From NCBI GenBank assembly GCA_021773295.1, contig JAJFKI010000091.1, positions 1 through 52,250 of the forward strand: 52,250 bases of DNA, read 5' to 3'. Each line of letters starts with the position of its first letter. Position 1 is the stretch's first letter. A model generated the notes under the pieces. It was not told where the DNA came from. It ran no database searches and worked only from the letters and a program-made list of their open reading frames with translations. The position numbers were made by a program, and so were the translations under genes. The DNA is from Gammaproteobacteria bacterium. Lineage in GTDB: Bacteria; Pseudomonadota; Gammaproteobacteria; UBA1113. Shown here one piece after another: positions 1-9,929 of this stretch.

Positions 1-140
1 AGATTAATGCTATTGCTTTTTGCCCCCTTTGAACGTTCGAAATTTGCCAATAGAGTAACTATTACCCGCATTTCGAACGTCCAAAGGGAACAAAAATCAA
101 ATCGCCTAAATTTCGCATTTTGAATCACGAGGAGTATATA
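1..140 (-). repeat. MITE-like palindromic element, copy 1 (truncated by window edge)
   Basis: Read on the minus strand this matches the element at 46051-46213 nearly base for base. An 18-bp imperfect stem (26-43 with 70-87, containing GAACGTTCGAAAT) surrounds a loop with GGTAATAG and CTATTGGCAA. An end resembling the family terminal repeat (CGCATTTTGAA...GTATATA) lies at 114-140; the other end is outside the window. The element overlaps the 3' end of rsmJ. That it is mobile is inferred from the copies elsewhere in the window; no transposase is seen. Confidence 0.8.
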
Positions 141-870
141 CATCGAAGCGATAATTTTTACTCAAAATTTCATAGCTAGGTTTTTTATTTCCTAAGGGTG
201 CTGCTGACTTTGGGCGTTTGACGACGACGCGTTGTTTTGCTTTTTTTAGTGCGAGTTGAAACAGTTCGTTGCTGTCGCTGTCACCACCGATGATCTTTTG
301 TAGGATTTGCATTTCTTTTTTGACCAGGGCTTTCTTGGTTTTTTCTGGGAACATGGGATCTAGATAAATAACATCAAACTCATTGGCTTCATCGGTTTGT
401 AAAAAGTTTTTTGCGTCTACTTGGCGTAAGTCTAATGATAAGTGCCTTGTTTGATTGAGTGCGTCTGTTAAAAGGATCACCATGACGGGAGAGCGCTCTA
501 ACATTAAAACATCGCAACCCATAGTTGCGAGCAAGTAACTGTCTCGGCCTAAACCAGCGGTGGCGTCTAATACTTTGATTTTTTTATTCGCTTTTATGCC
601 GATGGCTCTTGCTAGGGGTTCTGTTTTGGTGGAGGCTGTTTTTACACGTTGTTGTAACTCTGGAGTAAAAAAATCAATGATCCAGGGTTTTAACTTTCCT
701 GAGGTGTCACGCAATTGCCAACCGCCTGTGGTTTTTACTAATAAAAACTCATGGTCATGATCATTGATGTTAGCAATGGGTAAACCATAACGTTCACTAT
801 AGTAAGACACATCGCCTGGTATTTGTGAGGCTAATGCGACGTTGCTTAAGGGATTATCTTGTTTATCCAT
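106..870 (-). CDS. rsmJ: 16S rRNA (guanine-1516-N2)-methyltransferase RsmJ
   Basis: A SAM-dependent methyltransferase that would modify G1516 of 16S rRNA in the small subunit. Seen: the SAM-binding motif DATAGLGRD at residues 102-110, the catalytic-type DPMFP motif at 171-175, and the family C-terminal VVVKRP...RFDVY block. At 254 aa it is close to the usual 250. It is the last gene of a leftward operon and its start overlaps the end of the upstream oxidoreductase by 25 bp. Oddity: after RFD the last 11 residues and the stop codon are encoded by the end of the repeat element (106-140), so the native C-terminus has been replaced. Confidence 0.93.
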   Translation of the reverse strand: MDKQDNPLSNVALASQIPGDVSYYSERYGLPIANINDHDHEFLLVKTTGGWQLRDTSGKLKPWIIDFFTPELQQRVKTASTKTEPLARAIGIKANKKIKVLDATAGLGRDSYLLATMGCDVLMLERSPVMVILLTDALNQTRHLSLDLRQVDAKNFLQTDEANEFDVIYLDPMFPEKTKKALVKKEMQILQKIIGGDSDSNELFQLALKKAKQRVVVKRPKSAAPLGNKKPSYEILSKNYRFDVYTPRDSKCEI

Positions 871-2270
871 TTCACCACTGCCTTTGCTTTGGGACTAAAT
901 AATTTTTCGCCGAAGTAACTATTCACCACTCGTCGATTCACTTGTGCCAAGGTCGGGTATGCGTGAATAGTTGCAGAAATTTGGCCAAGCTTTATTTTTG
1001 CTTGCATGGCTAAGGCTAATTCTGCCAGCAATTCGCCGCCGTGGGCTGCAAAAACATGCGCGCCTATGATTTTATTTTTATGAGCAATGACTTTAACCAA
1101 ACCAGCAATATTAACATCCGTAATGGCTCTGTCCACATCTTTTAATTCGAAGCGCATGACATCGATGTTTTTATACTGCTGTCTTGCTAGCGTTTCAGTT
1201 AAGCCCACAGTAGCAAATTCTGGCTCGGTAAAGACTACGGCAGGTATGACACGTTCATCGACTTTCTTCGGTAAGCGAAAAGCCACATTGGCGATGACAA
1301 TCCCCGCATGATATTCCGCCATATGAGTAAATTTATAAGGCCCTTGTACCACATCACCAACGGCATAAATATGTTTTTTGTTAGTTCGCAACCTATCATC
1401 AACAGCGAAGCCTTGTTGTGTAAAAACGACACCTGCCTTATCTAAATTTAAGTTCTTCACGTTCGCGCTTCTACCAGTTGCCACTAATAGTTCATCGGCC
1501 GTTAATTGAACTTTCTCACCGGCTTTCGTTTGGGCAACGATGGTTTTATCTTCCATTACTGCAACGACTTTATGGCCTAAATAAAATTTAATCCCTTCTT
1601 GTTCTAATTGCTGTTGCAACAGTGAAACGAGTTCTTGATCTAATTGTGGCAAAAGATTCTCTAGCATTTCAACGATAACGACTTGGCTCCCTAAGCGGGA
1701 AAAGGCTTGTGCCATTTCTAATCCGATGACTCCGCCGCCTAGTACCACTAAGTTTTTCGGTAATGTTTTTAATTGAAAAATAGTTTCATTAGTTAAGTAG
1801 CTCACCTTATCTAAACCAGGAATGGGTGGCACGGCTGGGCTAGAACCCATGGCTAATACAAAACGTTTCGCTTTAATGTCTTGACCATTAATGCGAAGCG
1901 TATGAGGATCGGTAAAAACAGCTTCCCCAAAAACAACCTCGGCACCATAACTTCTGAAACGATCAGGATCATCATGCGCTTGTATTTTTTCAATCACGTT
2001 AGCAACATGTTGATTAATGCGTTCTAAATTTATCTCCGGTGAAGCAGCGCTCAGTCCAAGCTTATCTGCGTGACGCATGGCATGAGCAACATTGGCGGCA
2101 TGAATAAAAGTCTTACTGGGCACACAACCATAATGCAAACAATCGCCGCCTAAGTTTGACTGTCTTTCGATAAGTGTTACTTTCAACCCTAATTGTGCCG
2201 CACCACTCGTAATACTTAAGCCGCCAGCACCGCCGCCGATAATACAAAGATCACGTTTACTCATTGTCAT
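846..2270 (-). CDS. FAD-dependent pyridine nucleotide-disulfide oxidoreductase (mercuric reductase/Lpd-like, TVP38-associated)
   Basis: Class I flavoprotein disulfide reductase of 474 aa. Seen: FAD-binding GGGAGG near residue 12, the redox disulfide GGDCLHYGCVPSK (C44, C49), a second nucleotide-binding GGGVIGLEMA, an FAD-contact VGDVV and a C-terminal dimerisation domain. In true dihydrolipoamide dehydrogenase the active-site base is in HPTxxE; here the motif reads HAYPTLAQ (Y438, Q443), so both His and Glu are replaced. It is therefore unlikely to be the E3 subunit of 2-oxoacid dehydrogenases, and no such genes are nearby. It overlaps the TVP38-type gene by 14 bp, a pairing also known in other bacteria. 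The substrate is unknown. Confidence 0.85.
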   Translation of the reverse strand: MTMSKRDLCIIGGGAGGLSITSGAAQLGLKVTLIERQSNLGGDCLHYGCVPSKTFIHAANVAHAMRHADKLGLSAASPEINLERINQHVANVIEKIQAHDDPDRFRSYGAEVVFGEAVFTDPHTLRINGQDIKAKRFVLAMGSSPAVPPIPGLDKVSYLTNETIFQLKTLPKNLVVLGGGVIGLEMAQAFSRLGSQVVIVEMLENLLPQLDQELVSLLQQQLEQEGIKFYLGHKVVAVMEDKTIVAQTKAGEKVQLTADELLVATGRSANVKNLNLDKAGVVFTQQGFAVDDRLRTNKKHIYAVGDVVQGPYKFTHMAEYHAGIVIANVAFRLPKKVDERVIPAVVFTEPEFATVGLTETLARQQYKNIDVMRFELKDVDRAITDVNIAGLVKVIAHKNKIIGAHVFAAHGGELLAELALAMQAKIKLGQISATIHAYPTLAQVNRRVVNSYFGEKLFSPKAKAVVKWINKIIP

Positions 2271-2955
2271 CTTCTCCTACTTGTTTTAGTAACTCGGCAT
2301 CTTGTTTGCGAAATCGTTTAACCAGCCATGGGATACAAGCCAACAATACAAGTAAACCTATGGCAATGGCGACTCGGCGCACGATTTCAATGCCACCACC
2401 ATGAATAAAAGTTTCACCAAGCGATCCTACATAGGTATAAGCAAAAGCGCCGGGTAACATGAAAATTGCAGTGGCAATGACATAAGCGAGTACTCGAACG
2501 CGTGTTAAGCCTAAGGCATAGTTTAATAAGTTAAATGGAATTAAAGGCACTAAACGCACCACGGCCACAAATTTCCAACCTTCCTCTTCCACACCTTTGA
2601 TTAATTGTTTTAAACGCCCACCGGTTTTTTCGGCTATCCAATCGGAAGCAATATAACGTGACACTAAAAAGGCAACAGTGGCGCCGATGGTAGCGCCAGT
2701 TAAATTAATCAATGTGCCCCACCAAGCACCAAAGATGAGCCCGCCAGCCAACGTTAAAATTGAACCCGGTAAAAAGAGCACTGTGGCAGCTGCGTAGATG
2801 AGGATAAAAACAAAGGGTCCCCAAAAACCATAGCCCTGAATGGTTTGTTGAATGGCATTGAGGTTGATTTGATCTCGAAATTGAAGCCCTGCCCAGATGA
2901 CCAGCGCAATAAGTGCAAGTAAAGATAATAATTTTATGACTTTGGCTTTATTCAT
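2257..2955 (-). CDS. TVP38/TMEM64 (DedA-like) membrane protein
   Basis: Polytopic inner-membrane protein of 232 aa with an N-terminal membrane segment (about 7-27) and the SNARE-associated/VTT domain. Family motifs seen: FLPGSILTLAGGLIFG, a Gly-rich GATIGATVAFLVSRY and RLVPLIPFNLLNYALG, followed by C-terminal membrane helices and a charged tail. VTT proteins are linked to lipid or ion handling, but no substrate can be read here. It is the first gene of the leftward operon with the oxidoreductase and rsmJ; the 14-bp overlap suggests translational coupling with the oxidoreductase. Confidence 0.88.
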   Translation of the reverse strand: MNKAKVIKLLSLLALIALVIWAGLQFRDQINLNAIQQTIQGYGFWGPFVFILIYAAATVLFLPGSILTLAGGLIFGAWWGTLINLTGATIGATVAFLVSRYIASDWIAEKTGGRLKQLIKGVEEEGWKFVAVVRLVPLIPFNLLNYALGLTRVRVLAYVIATAIFMLPGAFAYTYVGSLGETFIHGGGIEIVRRVAIAIGLLVLLACIPWLVKRFRKQDAELLKQVGEDDNE

Positions 2956-3047
2956 AGCGTTTCCTATTTTGCGATGTTACTTCAATAGACCGCATTAACT
3001 TACTGATATTACACAAATGGCACCCAGAAATGAATTTTTAATACCTT

Positions 3048-3099
3048 CCCTCTTCCCCGCAAAGTTTTGAGATCGACACGTTTTTTGCGGGGAAGGGGG
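3048..3099. other. Strong hairpin in the divergent intergenic region
   Basis: Perfect 12-bp inverted repeat (CTTCCCCGCAAA at 3052-3063, complement at 3084-3095), extended by four pairs including one G-T, around a 20-nt loop. It lies between the starts of two divergent units (2955 leftward, 3182 rightward) and has no T-tract, so a conventional terminator is unlikely. It may be a leader structure or a protein site. Confidence 0.5.
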
Positions 3100-3181
3100 G
3101 AAGGGATGCAAGTAACGATCATTAAGAAAATATGAGCTACACTTTCTATATATAAGGTAATGGGGCAGAGTTACACATAGA

Positions 3182-5266
3182 ATGATGGGCGATCAAGATT
3201 TAAACAATCCGGATTTTTATATTAATCGTGAATTGAGCTTACTCTCTTTTCACTATCGCGTACTGCGCCAAGCGCAGGATGTGTCGATTCCGCTACTAGA
3301 GCGTTTGCGGTTTTTGTTTATCGCCAGTAGTAATTTAGATGAATTTTTTGAAGTACGGGCAGCGAATGTTAAACAACACATTATACTAAACCGACCCTAT
3401 GCCCATTTAAGTTTCGCTGGGCTGTCACCCGAGCAAACACTGAAACAAATCAGCGCCAAAGCTCACGAAATTGTTGAGGAAATTTATACTGTGCTCAATG
3501 GCACACTCGTACCGGCACTCAGTGAAGAGGGGATTAAAGCTTTACTACATAGCAAATGGAATGATGAACAATCAAAATGGGTCAAGCAATTTTTTGAAAA
3601 AGAAATTTTACCCGTTGTTAGTCCCATCGCTTTAGACATCGCCCACCCTTTTCCTCGTTTAGTGAATAAAAGTTTAAATTTCATCGTGACACTTGAGGGT
3701 AGAGATGCCTTTGGTCGCACCAGCGGTTTAGCCATTGTACATGCACCACGAACCATTCCGCGCGCCATACCATTACCAAAAGAAATCTGTGGCAATGACA
3801 CTCATTTTATTCTTTTAAATGATGTGATTTATGCTCATGTTAATGATTTATTTCCAGGCATGAAGGTCACGGGCTGCTATCAGTTTCGTGTCACAAGAAA
3901 TAGTGACTTGCTGCTCGATGATGATGATGAGGTTGAGGATTTAGCCTTAGCGTTGAAGACAGGTTTGTTGGAGCGTCGTTATGGTAATGCTGTGCGTTTA
4001 GAAATTACCGACCGCTGTCCAATGGAATTAGCAGACTACTTATTAGAAAAACATGGTTTAAACAAATACGAGCTGTATCAAGTGAATGGCCCTGTTAACT
4101 TGAGCCGTTATACGATGATCTTAAAACTCATTGACCGACCAGACTTATGCTTTTCCCCTTTTAACCCAGGCTTGCCCAATATGCTTAAAAAGAAAAATAA
4201 TATTTTTGAAGCTATGCGTAATGAAGACATATTACTGCATCACCCTTACCATTCTTTTGAGCCAGTCATTGATTTAATTCGACAAGCGACCATTGATCCC
4301 AAAGTCGTTGCCATTAAACAAACACTGTATCGTACTGGTGTTGAATCAAAAATGGTAGGGGCATTGGCTGATGCAGCTCGTGCTGGGAAAGAAGTAACAG
4401 CAGTGATTGAATTACGTGCTCGCTTTGATGAAGCATCCAATATTGAATTAGCCACTGGTTTACAAGAAGCCGGCGTGTTAGTGGTTTATGGTGTGGTTGG
4501 TTTTAAGACCCATGCAAAAATGACATTAATCGTCAGGCGTGAAAGCAATGGCTTGCGCCGTTATGTGCATTTAGGCACGGGTAATTACCACGCAAGCACT
4601 GCCAGGCAGTATTCTGATTTGGGTTATTTAACCAATGATGAAGATATCGGTAATGACGTGCAACAATTGTTTCACCAACTAACCGGCATGGGAAAACCCA
4701 CTAAAACTAAAAAATTAATTTATTCGCCGTTTAAATTATATGACGCCATCATTAAACACATTAATGATGAAGCCAAGCAAGCTGCCAAAGGAAAAAAATC
4801 TCGAATTATTCTTCGAATGAATGGCTTAACCGATGGTAAAGTGATCCAAGCCTTATACAAGGCTTCTAATGCTGGTGTCAAAATTGATTTAATCGTTCGT
4901 AGTATTTGTTCTTTGCGCCCCGGTGTTAAAAACTTGTCGGAAAATATTAAAGTCCGATCCATTGTTGGTCGCTTTCTCGAACATTCTCGCGTGTTTTATT
5001 TTTATAACGGTGGCAAAGAAAAGATTTATGCTAGCAGTGCTGATTTGATGGAAAGAAATCTTTACCATCGCGTAGAAGTCTGCTTTCCTATACTTGATCA
5101 AACGCTAGCGAGGCGAGTTAAACGTGAATGCTTGATGCTGCATTTGAAAGATAATACTGAAAGTTGGCGCTTAGATAACGACGGTGAATTTCACAAAATT
5201 GAAAACGATAAAGTCAAGGTTTCAGCTCAGGGTACATTACTGCAAGAATTAAGTGATAATGGCTAG
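3182..5266 (+). CDS. ppk: Polyphosphate kinase 1
   Basis: Synthesises long-chain polyphosphate from ATP reversibly via a phosphohistidine. The 694 aa carry the full PPK1 layout: N domain opening with NRELSLLSFHYRVL, the head domain and two phospholipase-D-like C domains. The phosphorylated His of GFKTHAKM is H444; HLGTGNYH (H463) and EHSRVFYF (H601) supply other active-site residues. Start: ATG at 3182 or at 3185, which cannot be separated. TATATA at 3152-3157 may be a -10. Monocistronic; 136 bp separate it from trxA. Confidence 0.96.
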   Translation: MMGDQDLNNPDFYINRELSLLSFHYRVLRQAQDVSIPLLERLRFLFIASSNLDEFFEVRAANVKQHIILNRPYAHLSFAGLSPEQTLKQISAKAHEIVEEIYTVLNGTLVPALSEEGIKALLHSKWNDEQSKWVKQFFEKEILPVVSPIALDIAHPFPRLVNKSLNFIVTLEGRDAFGRTSGLAIVHAPRTIPRAIPLPKEICGNDTHFILLNDVIYAHVNDLFPGMKVTGCYQFRVTRNSDLLLDDDDEVEDLALALKTGLLERRYGNAVRLEITDRCPMELADYLLEKHGLNKYELYQVNGPVNLSRYTMILKLIDRPDLCFSPFNPGLPNMLKKKNNIFEAMRNEDILLHHPYHSFEPVIDLIRQATIDPKVVAIKQTLYRTGVESKMVGALADAARAGKEVTAVIELRARFDEASNIELATGLQEAGVLVVYGVVGFKTHAKMTLIVRRESNGLRRYVHLGTGNYHASTARQYSDLGYLTNDEDIGNDVQQLFHQLTGMGKPTKTKKLIYSPFKLYDAIIKHINDEAKQAAKGKKSRIILRMNGLTDGKVIQALYKASNAGVKIDLIVRSICSLRPGVKNLSENIKVRSIVGRFLEHSRVFYFYNGGKEKIYASSADLMERNLYHRVEVCFPILDQTLARRVKRECLMLHLKDNTESWRLDNDGEFHKIENDKVKVSAQGTLLQELSDNG

Positions 5267-5402
5267 CATTTTTTAATAAACTCGGGTATCATCCTTACCT
5301 TAATGGTTAGCCGTTCGGCAGCCAATTCTGACTGATCACCCTTGTTGTTTTAGATTTACTCAGGGGCAATCTTATGATAATTCAAATAAGAGGCTAAAAA
5401 GA

Positions 5403-5729
5403 ATGAGTGGCAATATACTTGCAATAACTGACGCAAGCTTTGAGCAAGACGTGTTAAACGTCGACAAGCCCGTATTAATAGACTTCTGGGCGGCATGGTG
5501 TGGTCCTTGTAAAATGCTGACCCCCATCTTAGAAGAGCTCGCAGCTGACTATGGCGATAAAATCACCTTTGCGAAAATCAATATTGATGATAATCCCGAC
5601 ACACCGGCGAAATTTGGTGTGCGTGGAATACCAACCTTAATGATTTTTAAAGGTGGGAACGTGGAAGCGACTAAGGTAGGCGCGTTAACCAAATCGCAAC
5701 TATCAGCCTTCTTGGATGAGAATTTATAG
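5403..5729 (+). CDS. trxA: Thioredoxin 1
   Basis: Cytoplasmic dithiol-disulfide reductant of 108 aa, the standard length. The active site WCGPC has C33 and C36; the cis-Pro loop RGIPTLMIF and the PVLIDFWA strand are intact. AGGCTAAAAAGA upstream serves as ribosome binding site. It is followed by rho, the order seen in many gammaproteobacteria. Confidence 0.97.
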   Translation: MSGNILAITDASFEQDVLNVDKPVLIDFWAAWCGPCKMLTPILEELAADYGDKITFAKINIDDNPDTPAKFGVRGIPTLMIFKGGNVEATKVGALTKSQLSAFLDENL

Positions 5730-5736
5730 CCAACAG

Positions 5737-5762
5737 CCAGAAAATAGGGTACTATTTTCTGG
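5737..5762 (+). other. Hairpin after trxA in the rho leader
   Basis: Perfect 10-bp stem (CCAGAAAATA / TATTTTCTGG) with loop GGGTAC, starting 7 nt after the trxA stop. No T-run follows, so it is either a weak terminator, an mRNA 3'-end stabiliser, or part of the rho control region. Confidence 0.5.
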
Positions 5763-5771
5763 TAAATCACC

Positions 5772-5809
5772 TATAATTAAGCCAAGGAGCCGTTCACTAA
5801 CCAGTGAAC
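5772..5809 (+). promoter_or_regulatory. Putative rho promoter -10 and leader hairpin
   Basis: A perfect -10 hexamer TATAAT (5772-5777) is followed by a hairpin with 7-bp perfect arms (GTTCACT / AGTGAAC, 5792-5809) about 70 nt before the rho start. No good -35 is visible. Rho is autoregulated through its leader in E. coli; the same here is inference. Confidence 0.4.
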
Positions 5810-5878
5810 CCACCTATTTTCCCTTTGAAACCAATGTATTAACCTTTTTGTCCAACCAACATCTATAGTGAAACCACC

Positions 5879-7141
5879 ATGAATTTAACCGAATTAAAGA
5901 AAAAATCTGCCGGCGAACTGATTACAATCGCTGAAGAATTAGGTATCGAAAACCTAGCACGTACTCGCAAACAAGATATTATTTTCAAAATCCTCACCGC
6001 CACTGCCAAAAATGGCTCTGATATTTTTGGTGACGGCGTCTTAGAAATCCTCCCGGATGGTGGTTTTGGTTTTCTGCGCTCCGCGGATAGTTCTTACTTG
6101 AATGGTCCTGATGATATTTACGTCTCACCTAGCCAAATCAGACGTTTTTCATTACGTACGGGTGACACGATTTCCGGAAAAATCCGCCCACCCAAAGATA
6201 GCGAACGCTACTTTGCGCTATTGAAAGTGGATGAAATTAATTTTGATAAGCCGGAAAATTCCCGCAATAAAGTCTTATTTGAAAACTTAACCCCGTGGCA
6301 TGCCACTGAAATCATGCGCATGGAGCGTGGAAATGGAAGCACCGAAGATACCACGGGACGTATTTTAGATTTAGTGTCTCCTATCGGTAAAGGGCAACGC
6401 GGCTTACTCGTATCACCGCCAAAAGCAGGTAAAACGGTCATGCTACAAAATATCGCACAAGCCATTGCCGCCAACTATCCTGAATGTTATCTCATTGTAT
6501 TACTTATCGATGAACGCCCTGAAGAAGTCACCGAAATGGAACGCATGGTAAAAGGTGAGGTGGTTGCTAGTACCTTCGATGAACCAGCAGCTCGTCACGT
6601 ACAAGTCGCCGAAATGGTGATTGACAAAGCGAAGCGCTTAGCAGAACACAAACACGATGTAGTAATTTTATTAGACTCCATCACGCGTTTGGCCCGTGCT
6701 TATAACACGGTGATCCCCTCCTCCGGTAAAGTATTAACGGGTGGTGTCGACGCTAATGCATTGCAAAAACCAAAACGCTTTTTTGGTGCTGCGCGTAATA
6801 TTGAAGAAGGCGGCAGCTTAACCATTCTTGCCACGGCGCTTGTGGATACGGGTTCGAAAATGGATGAAGTCATCTTCGAAGAATTTAAAGGTACCGGTAA
6901 TATGGAAGCGCACTTGGATAGACGCATCGCAGAAAAACGTGTCTTCCCAGCCATTAATATTAATCGCTCCGGCACACGTCGTGAAGAATTACTCATCAAA
7001 CCCGATGAATTACAAAAAGTTTGGATTCTGCGGAAAATCTTGCATCCAATGGATGATATCGCTGCCATGGAATTCTTGGGCGACAGACTCAAAGCCACCA
7101 AGACCAATGCTGAATTCTTTAATGCCATGAAGAATCAATGA
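5879..7141 (+). CDS. rho: Transcription termination factor Rho
   Basis: Hexameric RNA-dependent ATPase/helicase that ends transcription. The 420 aa show the N-terminal Rho domain ([19 protein letters not shown]), the RNA-binding cold-shock fold with GFGFLRS, the P-loop SPPKAGKT (K185), [16 protein letters not shown], the Q-loop [19 protein letters not shown] and a complete C-terminus. Its stop overlaps the ubiD start (ATGA), so the two are probably cotranscribed and translationally coupled. Confidence 0.98.
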   Translation: MNLTELKKKSAGELITIAEELGIENLARTRKQDIIFKILTATAKNGSDIFGDGVLEILPDGGFGFLRSADSSYLNGPDDIYVSPSQIRRFSLRTGDTISGKIRPPKDSERYFALLKVDEINFDKPENSRNKVLFENLTPWHATEIMRMERGNGSTEDTTGRILDLVSPIGKGQRGLLVSPPKAGKTVMLQNIAQAIAANYPECYLIVLLIDERPEEVTEMERMVKGEVVASTFDEPAARHVQVAEMVIDKAKRLAEHKHDVVILLDSITRLARAYNTVIPSSGKVLTGGVDANALQKPKRFFGAARNIEEGGSLTILATALVDTGSKMDEVIFEEFKGTGNMEAHLDRRIAEKRVFPAININRSGTRREELLIKPDELQKVWILRKILHPMDDIAAMEFLGDRLKATKTNAEFFNAMKNQ

Positions 7142-8601
7142 TCTATCACGATTTAAGAGATTTTCTTAATGCTTTAGATAAGCGGGGGGAGTTAAAACAT
7201 ATTAAACACCCCTTCGATCCTCACTTAGAAATTACCGAAGTTTGCGATCGCACCTTACGCGCCAAAGGCCCTGCCCTGTTATTCACACAACCGAAAAATA
7301 GCACTGTGCCATTACTGGGAAATTTATTTGGCACACCAGAACGCGTGGCCCTCGGGATGGGGGCCGACTCCACGGATGAGTTGCGAGAAATCGGTAAGCT
7401 GTTAGCGTTTCTTAAAGAGCCTAAACCGCCAAAAGGTTTAAAAGACGCCTGGTCGCAACTACCGATTTTCAAACAAATCATGTCAATGTCACCCAAGCAT
7501 GTTAAGTCAGCGCCTTGCCAGGAAAAAGTCATCGAAGGCAATAACATTAATTTATATGACTTACCTATACAAACCTGTTGGCCAGAAGATGCGGCACCTT
7601 TGATTACCTGGGGCTTAGTCACGACACAAAATGTTAAAACAGAAAGAATTAACCAAGGCATTTATCGCCAACAAGTCATAGCGCCCAATAAAGTCATCAT
7701 GCGTTGGTTGTCTCATCGCGGTGGTGCTTTAGATTTTCAAACTTGGCAACAACAACGGCCTGGGGAAAAATTCCCAATTGCCGTAACCTTAGGTGCCGAT
7801 CCTGCGACAATTTTAGCGGCCGTGACACCTATCCCTGATTCATTATCTGAATACGCGTTTGCTGGTTTATTGCGTGGCCATAAAACACACTTAGTAAAAT
7901 GTATTTCTCATGATTTACACGTGCCGGCCTCTAGTGAAATTATTTTAGAAGGCTTTATCACGCCGGGTGAAACAGCCATGGAAGGACCCTTTGGTGATCA
8001 CACAGGGTATTATAATGAAACTGAACACTTCCCCGTATTAACGATTGAACGAATCACGCAACGCTACCAACCCATTTACCACAGCACCTACACTGGTCGA
8101 CCACCGGATGAGCCTGCTATTTTAGGTGTAGCATTAAACGACGTCTTCATCCCCTTATTACAAAAACAATTTCCCGAAATTGTCGATTTTTATTTACCGC
8201 CTGAAGGTTGTTCTTACCGCATGGCAGTAGTGACTATCAAAAAACAATACCCCGGCCATGCCAAACGTGTGATGATGGGCGTCTGGTCTTTCCTACGGCA
8301 ATTCATGTATACCAAATTCATCATCGTCACCGATGACGACATCAATGCTCGCAACTGGGAAGATGTCATCTGGGCCATGACCACACGCATGGACCCCGTG
8401 CGTGACACCGTGATGATGGAAAACACCCCCATTGATTATTTAGACTTCGCTTCTCCTGTCAGTGGCTTAGGATCTAAAATGGGTTTAGACGCCACTCATA
8501 AATGGCCTGGTGAAACACAACGCGAATGGGGAAAACCAATTACCATGTGCCCTGACGTTAAAAAGCGTGTGGATGCGGTTTGGAATGAGTTGGGTTTATA
8601 A
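7138..8601 (+). CDS. ubiD: 4-hydroxy-3-polyprenylbenzoate decarboxylase UbiD
   Basis: Prenylated-FMN-dependent decarboxylase of ubiquinone biosynthesis, 487 aa, the usual length. Seen: the N-terminal [18 protein letters not shown], the [10 protein letters not shown] block of the active site, the [13 protein letters not shown] segment and C-terminal [16 protein letters not shown]. It overlaps rho by 4 bp. The cofactor synthase ubiX is not in the window. Confidence 0.96.
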   Translation: MIYHDLRDFLNALDKRGELKHIKHPFDPHLEITEVCDRTLRAKGPALLFTQPKNSTVPLLGNLFGTPERVALGMGADSTDELREIGKLLAFLKEPKPPKGLKDAWSQLPIFKQIMSMSPKHVKSAPCQEKVIEGNNINLYDLPIQTCWPEDAAPLITWGLVTTQNVKTERINQGIYRQQVIAPNKVIMRWLSHRGGALDFQTWQQQRPGEKFPIAVTLGADPATILAAVTPIPDSLSEYAFAGLLRGHKTHLVKCISHDLHVPASSEIILEGFITPGETAMEGPFGDHTGYYNETEHFPVLTIERITQRYQPIYHSTYTGRPPDEPAILGVALNDVFIPLLQKQFPEIVDFYLPPEGCSYRMAVVTIKKQYPGHAKRVMMGVWSFLRQFMYTKFIIVTDDDINARNWEDVIWAMTTRMDPVRDTVMMENTPIDYLDFASPVSGLGSKMGLDATHKWPGETQREWGKPITMCPDVKKRVDAVWNELGL

Positions 8602-8929
8602 TCGTTACGCGTCATTATGACACATTTAAGCACCTTCCCAACAATTGGTTTTATAACAATTATTATAGTAACAATCAATGTCTTATCAAATAAGTATCTT
8701 ATTGGTTATTACGTAATTGGGGGAGAACAGATATAACTCATTATTTTCAACACAAATCTATGCCTAGAAGCATTACAATCCGATAATATATACCATCCTT
8801 GAGACCTACACCATCACAGAAGCCATTAAGTCTTATATCAATACTGATCACACACCAGGGAGGTGTAGCATCGAAAGGTCAATCCTGGTACAATCTGGCT
8901 GATTTAGTGCTTAGGATTTTTTTTACATT
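8602..8929. other. Intergenic region before the flavin reductase
   Basis: 328 bp without a convincing ORF. A promoter-like TACAAT lies about 40 nt before the next start; no good -35 was identified. No terminator with a T-run was seen after ubiD. An AT-rich stretch with several short near-palindromes around 8650-8720 has no recognisable function. Confidence 0.4.
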
Positions 8930-9925
8930 ATGACTAATGTTGTTCATATCAAACCGGGTAATTTTACACTCTATGTGGATGAGGGCGAGAGTGTCTTGGA
9001 TGCAGCCTTGCGGCAAGAATTTATTTTCCCTTATAGTTGTCAAAGTGCCGTTTGTGGGACTTGTGGTGGTACTATTTTGCAAGGGCAAGTTGAGTATTAT
9101 GATCCAGAAGCCGTTGAATTAACAGAAGAAGAAGAAGAGGAAGGCATTGCCCTGTTTTGTTCTGCAATGCCAAAATCAGATTTGATTATTCAGGTAGATG
9201 GTGTCATTGCGCCACCTAATTTACCCACCGTGTCTTTACCGTATCATATTAAATATCAGCAAGACTTATCCAGTAAAATGCTGCAATTGATGTTGTACCC
9301 TGAGGGGAACGATCATATCCATTACCGTGCTGGACAGTATATTTATCTTCACAATAGTAAAGGTCAAAAGCAGGCATATTCTGTCACCAATGCACCCAGC
9401 AGTGATTGTCATATTGAATTGCATGTGCGTCATACGCAAGATAATGAATTTACGAATACTTTATTAGCCGACATTGCTGCCAATGAAGTAGTCACGATTG
9501 AAGGACCTTGTGGGCTTACCCTATTTCGCCCCAAAGCTAAGCGACCAATTTTAATGATCGCCGGCGGCAGTGGCTTTACCCAAATGAAAAGTTTGTTTGA
9601 GCAATCTATCAATATTCATAATGAGCTACCCATCCACTTATTTTGGGTGGTGCGAGAAAAAGATGATTTTTATAGTGAGCTGCCTGAGCTTTGGCAACAA
9701 CAGTACGAACATTTTCAATTCACCCCCGTGCTATCCCGTGAACACGATAGCTGGGAAGGTGCTAGTGGCCGTATCTATGAAGTGGCCCATCAGCATTACC
9801 CTGATTTTTCGAATCATCAAGTCTATGCCAGCGGACCTGGCGAAATGGTAAAAGCCACCTTAGAACATATGCAACAGCATGGTTTGCACCAGCAATTTAT
9901 GTATGCGGATGCGCTAGAAGAGTGA
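8930..9925 (+). CDS. 2Fe-2S ferredoxin/flavin reductase fusion (CDP-6-deoxy-delta-3,4-glucoseen reductase-like)
   Basis: 331-aa electron-transfer protein. The N-terminal plant-type ferredoxin domain binds 2Fe-2S through C37, C42, C45 (CQSAVCGTC) and C77. An FAD-binding domain (about 105-200) and a ferredoxin-NADP reductase-type NAD domain follow, with GGSGFTQMKSL and the C-terminal VYASGPGEMV. Its place directly after ubiD matches other gammaproteobacteria; a role in supplying electrons to ubiquinone or flavin metabolism is inference. Sugar-biosynthesis partners of the glucoseen reductase are absent, so the database-style name should not be taken literally. Confidence 0.88.
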   Translation: MTNVVHIKPGNFTLYVDEGESVLDAALRQEFIFPYSCQSAVCGTCGGTILQGQVEYYDPEAVELTEEEEEEGIALFCSAMPKSDLIIQVDGVIAPPNLPTVSLPYHIKYQQDLSSKMLQLMLYPEGNDHIHYRAGQYIYLHNSKGQKQAYSVTNAPSSDCHIELHVRHTQDNEFTNTLLADIAANEVVTIEGPCGLTLFRPKAKRPILMIAGGSGFTQMKSLFEQSINIHNELPIHLFWVVREKDDFYSELPELWQQQYEHFQFTPVLSREHDSWEGASGRIYEVAHQHYPDFSNHQVYASGPGEMVKATLEHMQQHGLHQQFMYADALEE

Positions 9926-9929
9926 GAGG

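Noticed and set aside
846..2270. Naming the oxidoreductase dihydrolipoamide dehydrogenase (lpdA)
   Set aside because: The catalytic His and Glu are replaced and no 2-oxoacid dehydrogenase genes are near.
6700..7128. Leftward 142-aa ORF inside rho
   Set aside because: Shadow of the highly constrained rho reading frame.
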